Positions 13,201-28,200 of a DNA stretch of 64,000 nt are shown in pieces; the first letter of the stretch is position 1; every line of letters starts with the position of its first letter. Position numbers and translations under genes: made by a program. Under the pieces are notes generated by a model. That model had not been told where the DNA came from. It saw only the letters and a program-made list of their open reading frames with translations, and did no database searches. Source of the stretch: Mactra quadrangularis (Eukaryota > Mollusca > Bivalvia > Venerida > Mactridae); contig CM046301.1 of assembly GCA_025267735.1 (NCBI GenBank), positions 62,763,872 to 62,827,871 on the forward strand, read 5' to 3'.

Positions 13201-16200
13201 TGTCATTTCGCAAATTGCATTTCGCATTTATCATTAGCAAATGTCATTTAGCAAATTGCAATTGGCATGGCAGAATGGCTTTCCATACACAGCATTAAAA
13301 TACAAACATTACCTTCATATTCATAAGTTTTACAGACACTTCAAAAGCACTAACAGTAGATAGATTGATAGATTCTGTCTTAGAACAAGCACATGGTATA
13401 GTATGTCCATTAATAGCTACATTTATATTGTACTCAACCTGTACGAGAGAAAAATCACTGTGTTATACATATCTCTGAGTTATTTTTACAATAAATCAAT
13501 CAAAGGGGAGTAATTGGAAAGTGCACAAGACAGAGTTACAGTTCTTGTTCACTGTACTTTACAACTAGCAAAGAAAAAGCAAATCAGATTTTAAGTCAGT
13601 TGAAGTATAGTGCATAAATATTGACCCTGACCTGACCTTTCACATTTACATCTAATAATTATCTATACATATCCCGACGAAAGTCAGTATCACGCCTATT
13701 CTACACTTCGGCAGCGATCGTAAAATTATAGAAGTGTGTTTGTGTGTTAAGTTTTAGCTCATAATCCCAATGTGTAATCGAGCATTAATACTACATTCGT
13801 ATTCAATGTAATGAATATTCTTGCATAAAGGTCAGATCGGGGTCAATATTTATGCACAATAGTAACTAACAAGTTTTGTCCTTGACCAGCCAAGAAGACA
13901 TTGCTCACTGATTTTTCTACAAATAACAGTGTAAAACTTCTGGTTTGGGGTGCACAATAATACTGCTTTTTGTGTTGTCTTGTCTTATCTGGCCATGGAG
14001 ATGGTTTTGATTGGCCGCAGTAGGCAAGTGGCCACTATTCACTGCCTGTTTTAGAGCAATATCCTTCAGGGGGAAATTAGAATGGCTGCAGGTGCCCGCT
14101 ATTCTAAGGAGGCCGTTAGCACAAGTTGTACTGTAATAACAATTATAATAACAATACTAACAATAATAGTCATACAATGTATTATTAATTACAATAATAA
14201 TCATATTACTAATAACAATAATAATAAATTTAATAATAATAACAATAACAATAATAATAATAATAATAATAATAAATAATAACAATAAATAATAACAATA
14301 ATAATAATAATTACAAGGCAATGACTGTGAGTGAAAGGGAACAGAGAATTATCGTCAACAGCTATTACCACTCAACCACAGAGCTAAGTCAATAAAGCAA
14401 ATTTAATGTGTAAAACCACTACAAACCTGGAATGCTATATGTTTAGATCCAGTCTGTAAACATTTAACAAATATAGATTTCTCTCTTATCTCTCCTTTCT
14501 CCATACTTCCTAAATCTATAAATGATAAATGATTGATGACAATACCATCAAATACTGCCTGATCAACGCTTAGATGAGCTGTAAACATAAATTACAGTTG
14601 AAATACAAATTTTGGACATGCAATGTTTGGACATTCAGGGAAATTTGACTTACATCGGCAGTCACAACATTTTCTCCTATATATTTCATTTTAAATCACG
14701 TAATTATTTGAAATTCAGTATAAAATTCGACAACTTTTCGTACTCTGAAATTTTTCTCCATTTAATGACGTTTCGGCATTTTGCCTTTTTCTAACAGAAA
14801 TTTATAAAAAAAAATAATTTTCATACATGTATCTGTGACAAGACTCATCAATTATATTTTCACTATTTAAACCCATATTCTATAATAATATAAGCTGTCC
14901 TATATCAATTTTGACGTCAAGAGTATTTGGGCACAATTTTTAAGACTTCATTTGGAAGTTCAAATGATGACATCAATGACGTCAAAAAACAATTATAAGT
15001 ATTCCTTGTCATGCAATTGTAAAAATAAATCATGTAGTTGTATTTTTATAAATATCTATGCTAAAAAAGGCAAAATGCCGAAACATCATAAAATGGAGAA
15101 AATTGGTGTGTAGATTTTTTTTGGTATCCGACTGGATACTTTATTTGGATAACATTTCATAGTATGCTAAACATTAATTTAGCTAAAATTTGATGCGATT
15201 TTTCAATACTGAACTCTTTTTGCGAAGTTTTTCACACCTCTGATCTGTCTACCTTATTAAGTATAATATAATCGCTATTGCTTAATATTGATAACATATG
15301 ACGGTGTGTGCACTTATAACAAATTATAGTAACAAATCCTGAACATTTTGTAGGCTATTGTGGAGGTCATGTGACATCTACCATTTCTACCATTTCTCTT
15401 CTATCCAGAATAAAAAGGTATCATTGTTCATAATCAGTCTGCTGCTCAATATTACACACACAAATGTTTTTGTTTATGCTAAATTCAAATGATTTAAAAC
15501 ATTTTTCAAGCTGAAGCTTTCAGGCCATTACTCACTGAAGCAGGCCAATAATTGCCATAATGACCTCCTGTGCCATGTAGTAACCTCTAATCAATACATT
15601 GTTGAAATTTGGAGTCATAATACTATCAATAATAAGGAGCAATAGTGCACTGTCATTAGAAGAACATTAAATAAAATGCATGGTAAAGTGATTACAACAT
15701 TGCACTGGTTGTCGCCAATAGCAAATATTGGTTAAGTCCAGTATACCAGATTTAAGGTCAAAGAGTTCACCGGATCCCGATCCGGTGAATTATATTCCGG
15801 TGGAATAGGATCCACCTGATCTCACTGAGTACATATACTTCATAACCCGTGTAAACGGGGTTAGACCAGGAGGTTAGACGGGTTAGACAAATTTTGGCTT
15901 AAGACATTTCGTAGATATTTTGTTATATAATTAGTTGAATTTATATTTATGTTAATACAAAAACAATACTTAAATAAAGTAGTGTAAATTGTCAACTTGT
16001 GTTAGTTTAATATTAATGTGGATGTAGAAAAACAAGCGATAAATATGAGAGGTCTAACCAGTACCAACTTAGAAGTCTAACCAGTACCAACTTAGAAGTC
16101 TAACCAGTAACAACTTGGAAGTCTAACCAGTACCAACTTAGAAGTCTAACCAGTAACAACTTGGAAGTCTAACCAGTAACAACTTGGAAGTCTAACCAGT

Positions 16201-19200
16201 AACAACTTAGAAGTCTAACCAGTACCAACTTGGAAGTCTAACCAGTACCAACTTGGAAGTCTAACCAGTAACAACTTGGAAGTCTAACCAGTACCAACTT
16301 AGAAGTCTAACCAGTAACAACTTGGAAGTCTAACCAGTAACAACTTAGAGAAACTACACCACACTGGTAATAATTGGTTAGTCAGCTCTGCATTTTAGGG
16401 TGTCCACCTTGGAATGGACAATAGCAAAATAAAACTAAAAGCTATTGTGCAACAAATATGGTTTTCACTGACATTTACTTACGGATCATTAAACTAAGTA
16501 TTAAACTTAAATGCAGAGAATACATTATCTAAAAACAAGTCTACTTACTTGATTTATCATTTTCTTCTTTCTCAGGAACCAAAACTGACAACCTGAATAA
16601 AAGACAAGATTTGATGTAACGTAACAAATTTATACTCATCAATAGTTGCCTGATTTACAAACCTCTAATCACCTCATAATAAAAGTCTAAATGACCATTG
16701 ATATAACTAGACTGATCACTGATGTGATAAAATACCCCGGCCCCCAAAATGGGTGTTTGTCAACAAATTGGGTGCTGAGAAAACGAGCAGACAAGATTTT
16801 TCATCAAAGGGCTATAACTCTACAAAAAATCAATGGAACGTAACCAAAATATGATATGCACATGCCTGCCTGATATCTAGTATATGTGTTAAGTTTAAAT
16901 TGAGCGGACAGGGAAAAAGCTACAGACTAACTGACCAACTATCCAACCAACCAACCAACTAACCAACAAGCTAACTCCTGTATACCCCCTAAAATTATTT
17001 TGGGGGTATGCTACTCACAATTTGACAAGGACCATTGTTTAGGTTTAATGTTTTAAATTTTGTTTATATAACAAACCATTTAAGTTCCAGGTTTTTGTAT
17101 AGCTTATGTATTCCTACACAAAGAATTGCACTGTGGTACAATTCCTTTTCTCTAAAGCGTGATTAATTTGCATGAAAAAAGCAATAACTACCTTGGCATG
17201 TCAAAGAGAGTTGTAGTAAAAATGTGGTATCCCATTCAAATGCAAGGAAATGTTGTTCTCAGACATGGGGAAGGTCATCAGAGGGCTAGTATAAATTATG
17301 AAGACAACTGTTTTGGTGTGCCTCAATCACAATGTAATCACTTTATGACTACCAAAACCCTCCACGATGAGACTCAGAATACAACAGGTATTCAGAGGCA
17401 GGTTGCCTAAGCATGTCGCTAGGTATCGCTACATAGCAAAATCAAAGGAAACGACTTGCTACAAGATATTGCTTTATTTCGCTACGTAGCGAAAGCTAGC
17501 GTAAAAAATCTTCGCTACACGAGAGCGCTAGTACAAATCAAAATGGCTGCCTCCACAGTAAAGTGACTTCCTGTTTGCAGTCAATTTGTTTTTTACGTTT
17601 GACTGACTTGAGATGAATTGAAATTAATAAATATTTGTAATTGTTCATATAAACATGTTTTTGCAATGATTTTAAACTTTTTAATCGCTCCGAAAACATG
17701 CAATTTCAATAAGCGCAAAAGTGTATCGGCACAGGCTGCCATCTTGGTTTGTGACGTAAATAGCAAGCCGTTTCCTAAGAAGAAAAGCTACAAGAAAGCG
17801 CTTTTTCATATCGATACGTAGCGAAAAATCGTTAGGCAACAGGCCCCAGGTTTCATTATGCTGGCACAGTGCATCAGTTGGCAGCAGATCTTATAATGAA
17901 TATTTCTGCACAGGAAGAAGCAAAATGGGTAGAAAGTAGAGAAAAATGACAAGATTCAGTGCCATGTATTTCTACTATACATTTATATAAACATGTGCTC
18001 AGCAGTGCCAGGGTTCAACACTTACAATGAGATTCCAAGAATCCCTAAAAACTTGGTAGGAACCCCTGTGATTTTAGCTGGGGATTCCATTGGTAGGAAC
18101 CCCTGTGATTTTAGCTGGGGATTCCATCAGCATCCCTGAAAAATTTCACTACATATATATGAATTTGAGTTTCCATAAACTGTTTATCACAATTTGCATC
18201 TGCAAACCTGTATCCATATTTTATTTTTATTAGAGGAATCCCTAATCATTAATGCTAAGGACGAATCTCAGAATTTCTGACTAGGGATTTCTTTGGGATC
18301 TCTGGTAAAACAGTTAAAAGTGGAACCCTGTAAGCACCATCTACAGTACCCACCAAAACTTAGGAGAAAAAAGGAATTTACTACAATTCTTTAATTTTGA
18401 TGATTTTTTTTGTTGAATCATTGTTTTAAATGTATTAAAGTATCATTTGTGATAAAATGTAAACAAAATTCAGGAATGCAACATATCTATGAACTTCAGC
18501 ATCTGATATTCTAAAGCCACCAAATCCAGGAATATTGTAACCTTTTTCAATAACATATCTTTTATGCTATTTTTGTAGTCCCAGGTACAAAGATAATGAT
18601 AACCAAAAAACAAAAAAACAAAACAAAACTAAAAAGCATATCAAAATAAACAGTCATCACAATTTAGATAAAAGCTATTCGGTAGGCCTATAAAGTGAAA
18701 ATGTCTCCAAACTTTTGGTGGGTACTCTATGTAATGACATTCTACAGATACAGATGTTTGATGTACTTACACAACATTGTCAATTGTTACTTCTTCATTA
18801 TTTTTTACAGTAACTTGTATAAGATAGAATTCATTCTGTAAACTAGGGGCTTCATGGTTTAATGTAATATCTAGTAATGCTGGTCTTGATACAATCCTGT
18901 AATAAAAACATATACAATGTAGATAGATTGTTTTTACTGTAAGACAAATAGTAAGGCTCTCACGATTAACTGGTATACCGGTATATTACAATACGCAGCT
19001 GCGGCTATATGTACCACGGTACGAATTTAATGTACCGGTATTTGGCAATGTTTTTTATTTCATTAGAAAATTCTTCCCTTTTCAAAATGAAAGTAGCGGA
19101 GCGTCAGTTTTTTTCCATTGTTCATTCAGTTTAAGCTTACGTTACAAGAATTTAACTGATTGGAGGGCATTTGATTGGTTGTATGGAACATGTGCAATAC

Positions 19201-22200
19201 TTGTCCTTGAATCGAATACTTTGGGACAGGAACTTGTGAAACAAGCATAGTGCAAAGTACAAATGTAGCTTGACTGCTATTATGTTTAACAGCTAAGGGG
19301 ATGATTTTTTTTCAACTCAAACACATATTTTATATGCAAAACACATATCAAAGTCCCAAATGACCGCATAGACTTATAGGCGCTGTATTCTATCGGAAGC
19401 TGCATGTAAAATATGCAGTGTTTTTGTTAAATACTGCGGAGGCACAACAAATTTAAAAACGCACAATATATTGCAATACGTATCATGATACGGTGCTAGC
19501 GTATTGCAATATACGCTTCTTGTGTATCGCGACAGCCCTAACAAATAGCAAGTTAATTAAATCAACTAAATGTATATAACAAAATGTCAAATTTCTGAAC
19601 AGATTGACCATTTGTCATGTAAAATTTGAACAAAATAGTAAATTATTTGTTTTTGGTAGTTTTTTAAATAGAAAATGCCAATAATCAACAGCCTTTTTTA
19701 CTTATTCAAGACAACTCTTCCACAAGGAGTCTATTCACTTGTATCAAAAATGATAATATAAATCTACTTTTCATAGAAGGGTGGAGTCAGTCACAGTCAT
19801 GAATCAACCCAGGGAACTCTGGATTTTTAATCCAGCTCTCTCACACTGCCATGATAATAATTTAAATTAATTCAACAGTATAAACTAAAACACATAATAC
19901 ATACTTGGTAGAAGGATCAATTTCAATCTGATCCCAATCAATAAAGTTCTTGTTTTGTCTCTTTGGTAACAATGTAAGAGCTGTTTGTATAGGTGTAACA
20001 GCATCCCCTCCTGCACCAACCCATGTCATCACAGCACATCTGGCAGTCTCTGAACCCATTACTACACATACACCAGTTATCTGTATGAATAAAAAACAAC
20101 TACATTAGAAATGCTTTATAATATGGTGCATACTTTCCTATATATTGTTCGCTTTTTCTCAATTGTCAAAGTTTGAATAATTTCACGGTGAATGATTACA
20201 CACTCTCAATACCTCGAGTGTTAGACAAAGAGCACGAAGTCACTGTGAAATTATTAATGTTTTGACAGTTGAGAAGAAAAGAACAATATCAACTAAGAAC
20301 AAATTCTAGCATTGTGTAATGCCTCAGTCCCATAAAATCTGGGCTTGTTGCGGACCCGTACATGCAGACAGCTGTAGGCCGTGGGAAGCCTTGCATATTG
20401 AGGTGACGGTACCCACACGGAACAAAACAACACACTCGTACGGAGCTGTAGCTGGAAGATATGCAAGTTTAATCCATACTTGGCCTCGATTTTGCTCATG
20501 ATTTGACTTTGAAATTGATACGTGTATCCTGGGCTCATCTCAGGGACCCTGGTAAAAATGTAACAGTATGTACGGGTATGCAAGAGTTCGTACGGGCCCT
20601 TGCGGAGCTTGAATGCACGGCGCCTGTACGGTGCTCTCATGGCTATTTTTATGTTTATGGGACTGTAGCATTATGTAGCATGTTACCATGGATGAAAAGA
20701 ATAAACTTTTTTTTTGATAGTCTAGTATTTATTATAGTCCAACAGAATTAACCTGAGCTTGACCTTTATGCAAGAGTATATTAAACTCAGTATTTACAAT
20801 CTATTTTTTATTTGTATGTAAATCACGCTTTATCGGAAGCTTTCGGCAAAATAAACGTGCTGAACAATTAATGTTGTTTTCATTGAATAAATACTTTGAA
20901 ACTGTGCCATAATATTGCTGACTTACTTGTTTCCCCAAAAACTGATGTATCCAAAATTAAAAGTACAATAACATGCCACTTTTGATAAATTGATTTATTG
21001 TCACATCGGTTGCTATTAACATGTGTATAACCATATACACGCATACAGAAGCTCACGACTTAATGTAAGTAAGTGAGTAATTATTATAATTAGGTAGTTT
21101 AAGCTCAGGTTAATTCTATTGTACTATACATTTTCATAAAAGAAATATAATTAAAATAAATCAAATCAAAATTTGATTATCAAAATCACTGTTAGCATTT
21201 TAAATTAACATTGTTATAACCTAATCTATCTATATGTTCCATTCTCTGTCCCCTTCTCCTTTTTCTAAGAAAAGTGATATAGGTACTTAATGACTTCACC
21301 AGACAGTCAGTAGGTATTAAATGTTACTAAAGAGATCCATGGACACTAGTTATCTGGGTCCATTAAATGAAGTTCTTAAACAAATCTTCCTTTAAAGTAT
21401 CCCAACATATCAACACTTACCTCAAGTTGGCTCCCGACATCTTCTTGTACAGGTAGAAATGAAAACTTATAACATTTAGGTGTGCCAGGTACCAGATATA
21501 GATTTCCTTCTTTACTTTCTGATTCTGAGGCAGCAGATATACCATGTCCATCTATAACTTCTAGATATTGGTTATACATCTATAAATATACATAATAACT
21601 TTACAGTGAGTGATTATCTTCAAAATAGACTTAATCCGGAATTCAAATTTATGGGATTTTCCGTCCGTGCACAGGCGGTACAAACAAAGTTTTCTACACA
21701 TTATTGCTAAACAGCACGAACTATGGATTAAATCATATTGTTTTTTTTACACTTGTTTTCATTGTAACAGTGAAAGTTTGTTTGTACCGCAGGGGAAAAC
21801 CCAAATATTTGAATTCCGGATATAGTCTATTAGTTGAGAAAGGTATTGTTCCAGGCATTGATAAAATACTAGTTATTCATGGGCACATATATGTAGATTA
21901 TAATTCAAGGGTAATACAATTTTAAAGACAATATATTCAAATTCAACATGGAGGAATCCTTAGATAGATTAAATATGCATGGTTTAAACATAGATGAACT
22001 TTAAAATTGAAACAGTGATTAGATCCAAACATAAATTTTGTAAGAGTGAGAGCTTTTAGAGTTAAAATGATTATCAAGGTTCTTGTCCTTCCATCATAAA
22101 TATTAATAGTAACATTTTATGCGATTCTGTGCAACTTTTTGAACTAACAAAATCACAGTAAATGTTACTAACTAATGAAAATGCATTGAAGAAGAATGTT

Positions 22201-25200
22201 CAAATTGTATTTACTATTTGTAATAATGTTTTCCAATCAATGGTAAAATTTCAAAAATTATCTATATTCCCACTATACAAAGACATTACTAAGGGCTGCT
22301 GCGAGTATCTGAGTACTCAGATATTCCCGATCTCGACCAGAAAACAGAGTATGAATATTTGTTACGTCCAAAATCTGTTGATCGCAATCTATTTAGCTTG
22401 ATAAACACTGAAAACTAGTCGCACTACTTATGAAAATTTTTCTTTATGTAGGGACTGAATTATCTAGTGTCAAAATTTCGATTGATAAACATTTAAACGA
22501 AATGTTATCACTAAAAATGCCCATAAAACGTCTGGCAATAGAAATGTTTGGAGTACATAGTTTTCCATATAGTAAAAGCTTCTGTAATTCTTCACTTGTT
22601 TTTTGTTATAACATGAATTTCTGTATGATTCTCCATTAATAAGTGATTCGTGTTTTGATTCTTGAATCGCTACACATAAACCCTGGTTCAGATCGGATCG
22701 CCAAAAGCTTGACGATCCACAGCCCTAAAAGACATACAAGAAAATGTAACTTACAGGGTTATTAAGTGATACACTGACTTTGGAGAATCTAACAGGAAAT
22801 GGACATCTAACACGTAGATATACTTCTACCTCAACTTCCTGATCAGCGGCTACAGTAACACTAGTGAACCTTGCTTTACATTCAACTATAATATAATATA
22901 CAATAGTTACATTTTTATATACTGGGTTTAATGCAGTGTCAACACAATAAAGGTTATTTTATAGTGACCAGTGCACTTTACCTACCTTTCCCAGACCCTT
23001 GTCTATAACCAGTACTCACCTACCCTTCACAAGGCCGGTTACTTTCCCATATACCTTATTATTAGAGAAAAATCAACATTATTGTTAAATTTTCATAGAA
23101 GCATATAACCACCCAGGGTGGAATACAAACCCATACCTCCTACAAGACACTAGATTTGAAATCCAGGCTTGCTACCAACTACACTACGTTTGAAAGAGAA
23201 ATAATGATATTTTATACCATAGTAATGGTTACACATGTACATGTATACATATATATATGTCATATTTTCAATTTCTCCTGTATTGGTAAAAGATATTGTT
23301 TAAACTAAAATATTTGTATCAATTTAGAACTGCACAACCTATTTCATCTGTTATACAAATGATCATTTTTCTAATGATAGGTCATAAGATGTAGCTTTAT
23401 ACATCTTAAAATACACTATATTGTTGCTACTGTAATTGGGGACCTAAGTTAGTAATTTCCCCTTGTAAACTCTTCAAATAGGTAGGTCCAATTAGTTGAA
23501 TTACTCGGATTTTACCCTTACTTTTCAATGTCAATTTGCCAAATTAATCTTAAATAAGTTTTTTGTAAATCATTTAATTTGTTTAAAATTCAAGCTAAGT
23601 ATTCTTAGGGTTAAGAACTATCAAAATTACATCACTTCTGTTTATATCTTCAATAACAAGAAAGATATTAGATGTAATATTTTGTTAACCTTACATAGGA
23701 CTTCAATAATAAAATCCGAGGATTCCAACTGTAAGGACCTACTAACCAATTGGATTGCTTCAGGTTTTATCAGGGAAAGATAACTGACTAAAGTCCCTAA
23801 TTAGGTTTGCTGTTAATTGAAGAACACTGCAAATGTACGTCCATCACACAAGATAAACCAAATAGGAAAAATATCAAGGTGTGAACAAATATAATCACTT
23901 TAAAACAGTAATAGAATTAAAAATAAAGGACTCAAATTTATAAAACCAACATACCACAAGGAACAATATTTTGCATTTCTACATTGAAGACACAAGGTTC
24001 AAATACTGGTGCCCAGAGTTGTCTAGCATTCTCAATACAAGCCTGGTCTAAACCTGTCTCTATCTCTGGTGCATCATTCTATAATACAATCAAGAAATAT
24101 TAATTATATTACAATCAACAAGAAATGTAATGTGGAAACCACATTAAAGCCGGATTTAAAAACTTTAACACAAAAATTACAAAGGGAAATAATCCATAAT
24201 AAAGACAGGTAGACTTGTGTTTACAGTCTAATTCTGTTGTAATGGCATGGTTTGTTATTATTGTATGAAGTTTCATAAAGATCTGACAAAAAATGGCAGA
24301 AATATATGAAAAAAGAAAAACTTTAATGCAATTGTTAACAACATACGACGCCCACCCCGCCCACCCGCCCACCCGGGTTTTGCCAAACTATAATCCAAAT
24401 TTTTTCGTTCATAAATCTGGCTAAAAATCAAGCTAAGCATACATTGATTAAAAGAAAACATGTTTAAAAGGGAATCAGCCTTATAGTTAAAAGAATGTCA
24501 ACAATTTTAGACAGACCATGAAACTTGACATTGACTTGAAAAGACAGCTGTTCAAATGCTCAATAATTAATGCTTGTTTTTCAGCAAGCCCACTTTCTCT
24601 TAAAGGAAGGGGGCATAGCTGGACTGGTAATGTTTGGATAGCCATCTCCACATAGGTTCAGAACCCACCTTTTTCCTTGAGCAAGAAACTAAATCCCAAT
24701 TGCTAAGAACTATTTAACTTACTACATGTATATAATCATGTCAGATATAATTATAGTATATACTAAATAAAACAAATATTAGTAAAATCCCACTTACAGA
24801 CATCACTCTCAACAAATTCATCTGTATTCTAGTTTTCTCTTCAGCAGAGCAAGTTGTATCTGATCAATTGTTAAGATAAAACAACAAGTATCAGCTCTGA
24901 TGATGACTTATACATGTATACCCCTCAAATACTATGACAAGGCAACCTAGTTGTTTACCCCCTTTTATCACTGATTAAGCATAGTCTATGATGTATAGTC
25001 CCACAGAATTAACATGAGCTTGACCTTTATGCAAGAATACATTAAACTCAGTATTCATTTTCTATTTTTGTCTTTGGCTGTAAATGACGTTTTATCGGAA
25101 GCTTTCGGCAAAATAAACGCATTGAACAATTAATTTTGTTTTTATATGAATAAATACTTTGAAACAGCGCCACAATATTGCAGACTAACATGTTTCTCCA

Positions 25201-28200
25201 TGAACAAATGTGTCCAAAGTTAAAAGTACAATAACATGCCATTTTTACAAAATTGATGTATAGACACATAGGCTGTTATATACATGTGTACATTCATATA
25301 CATGCATACAGAAACTCACGATTAATTGTAAGTGAAACGTGTAATTATTATAATAAGGTAGTTCAAGCTCAGGGTAATATTTTCGCACTATACATACAAT
25401 GCTGAGGCAACCTAGTTTTTTTACCCCCCCCCCCCCTCTTAACCCTTGATTTGAGCATGGCCTTGTTGTATATACAATGCTACGGTGACCTAGTTTTCGA
25501 CCCCTTCCTCTTGTTACCCTGAATTCAAGCATGGCCTATCTTGTATGATACTTCATCAGTGTACATAAAATCATTTCATTAAATTTCCTTGTTGGTTGGA
25601 AGTTAAACCATAAACCATAAAACTAAGTTCATCATGACTAGGGATGTACCAGCATCAGTATCGTTTAAAAAAATTCAGGTAAATACGCATTTTCTATTTT
25701 TCATTTTGCGACATACTCTGCCCTTAATGACTCCATTTTTCTGGCGATGAGCGGGGCTGTGCCCGCTTCAAACCACTGCGACAAAGGAGGGACATCCCCT
25801 GTTGGGACCCCCTGAGACATTTTTGATGATGGGGCACACAAAAAGGTCATCTTTAGACAATTTACCCCAAGTGAAATCTAACTAAAAACACTAATTTTAA
25901 GCCTGTGGAAGCCATTTTGAAGGGGTCAAGACACTTTGTACTTTGGTAATATTGTCTTTTGATCATTAATTCTACATGTATTAGATATTGTTGTTACTTT
26001 GTTATTGCATGAGTGCAGTGTCACATCTACATTGCTCGATTTTTGCGACAATAAAAAAGGTTCTTTCCGATGAACAAAAATACATAGGATTACACTCTAG
26101 TAATTTGTTTGTATACGAACTCCAAAAGACTAAATACAGTCAACAGGCTGCTAAAATATGCCAGGAAAGAGAAAATGCTCATACCTGACTAGGCTGGTTA
26201 ACTTACATAAATATACAAGTATTATGAGTTTAGTGCAGTTAAACAATGTAATTAGTACTATAGTTACATATCAGTATCGGTATCATTAAAAATACCATAT
26301 CTTTTCATTGGTACGGGTATTGTTTTGTTCCTAATGGTATCCATCCCTAATCATGACATTAAGTGCATTATAAAAGCTGTTAAACTGTCGAAGGCCCTTA
26401 ATGCAATTAACTTATAGTATAAAAAGTATCAAAGGATACATGGACCAATCAGCTCAACACAATTTATAACATAATCTTGAACTTTTCCTGTGAGGTAAGC
26501 ACATTTTAGTGATATAGTCAGTATGGATGTCAGTAATGGCCACCATCTTTCTCCACGATAATCCCATGTTACTTTACTAAGTAACCTGAAAGAGAACACA
26601 AAATACTGTCAATACATTATTTACATGTATGCTCATTATACACTGAGGTCTTCACAAGAAACTTACATTAACATTGGACATTTGGTCCAGCAAAATTGAA
26701 TCTTTTACTGGAGTAAATGTAAGTTTGCTGTACCGAAAAAAATCTTGAATAAATATATCATTTTTTGTTCAAACTTTGATTCTTGAATGTCAGCCAAAAA
26801 ATAATTAAACATTTTACAACGCCAACATCTAATCTTCATCCTGATTAATTGGGGTTTAGATTTATGACAGTAAATTTAGGACACCTGCCTGGCTAGCTCA
26901 GTGGGTAGAACTCAAGTCTACAGATTAAGGTGATGTAGGTTAAATTCTTGGCAGGGCATACTTTCATAGAACTTTGTCATGAAAAATTCTCTATGATAAT
27001 TCATATTTCTGATTCTGAATCACGTTGCCAGATGTATACACCTAGTAACTACTTCACCAATAAATCCAGAGATTTATCTTTTCAAGGTATAGTAAGTAGG
27101 CTGATGGAACACTGTTATATGACATATGCAATGTGTTGCTCCAAATTAAACACAACCAAAACAAGTTTTTTGTTGTTGTTTTTTTAAAGTCGCATTCAAC
27201 ACAAATATACCGGTAGGTCATATACACGACGGCCAGCTCTTCCTACTATAGGTTTCCTGGACATTTATCTATCACCAGTACTAACTTACCCTACCACGAG
27301 GCCAACAACTCATGTACAGGGTATGACCTGCCGCGACCGGGTTTAGAACCCACGATCTCCGGATTCAAAGTCAGACATGCTAACCACTACACCACGGCCG
27401 CAGCTGCACAACCAAACAAAAGTAAATATAAGACAGATAGAACAACTCTTGTTACATGAAATCATTCCAAGTATGAGAAAAAGAAAATATGAACTAGTAC
27501 ATGTTAACAACAAGAAATATAATGTGGATACCACATATATCTAACATAATAAAAACTTTAACACAAAAATTACTAAGGGGAATAATCCATAATTAAGCCA
27601 GGTAGAGTTGTGGTTACTTTCAAATTATGTTCATCCCATGGTGTGTAATAATTCAATGAAGTTTCATCAAGATCTGACCATAAATGACAGAAATATATTA
27701 AAAATAAAAAACTTTAACACAATAAATGTTAACAACACCAGACCACCTGCCCCCCTACCTGCCCACCTGGGTTTCACCAAACTATAAGCTGAAGTTTTTC
27801 GTTGAAAAAATCCAGCTAAAAAGAAATAATACATAAAAGTATTTTAAGTAACTTACATCAAAGCCCTTTGATAATCTTTGGCATGAAAATATTCCTGTCC
27901 CATTTGTACCACTGAAATAAAATAAAATAAAATATAACACTTGAAGAAAATGATCAATTTTAGGCACAATTTTCTATCAGAATTCTTAAAAAGAGTTTTC
28001 AAATACTCAAATGTATTTAATTTGGATTTAATGTTACAGTACTGTAGTATGCAGAGGCGTTAATTTTGTTGACAATCCTGTATAAAATGCAAAATCTTCA
28101 ATACAAGAAGTAACATCATCAGTAAATGATCTAACAAGACTCTAAGATAACATACCTTATCATCAATCGATGACAGCAGTCAACATTCGCTTGCCAAGTT

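Noticed and set aside
14082..14279. Asn-rich 65-residue open frame
   Set aside because: Produced by the AAT/AAC microsatellite.
15768..15787. Palindrome CACCGGATCCCGATCCGGTG as a protein-binding site
   Set aside because: It is a single imperfect palindrome with no second copy or gene context; nothing beyond symmetry supports a role.
16049..16347. Possible CRISPR-like array
   Set aside because: The 23-bp units are directly contiguous with no unique spacers, in a eukaryotic intron; it is a minisatellite.
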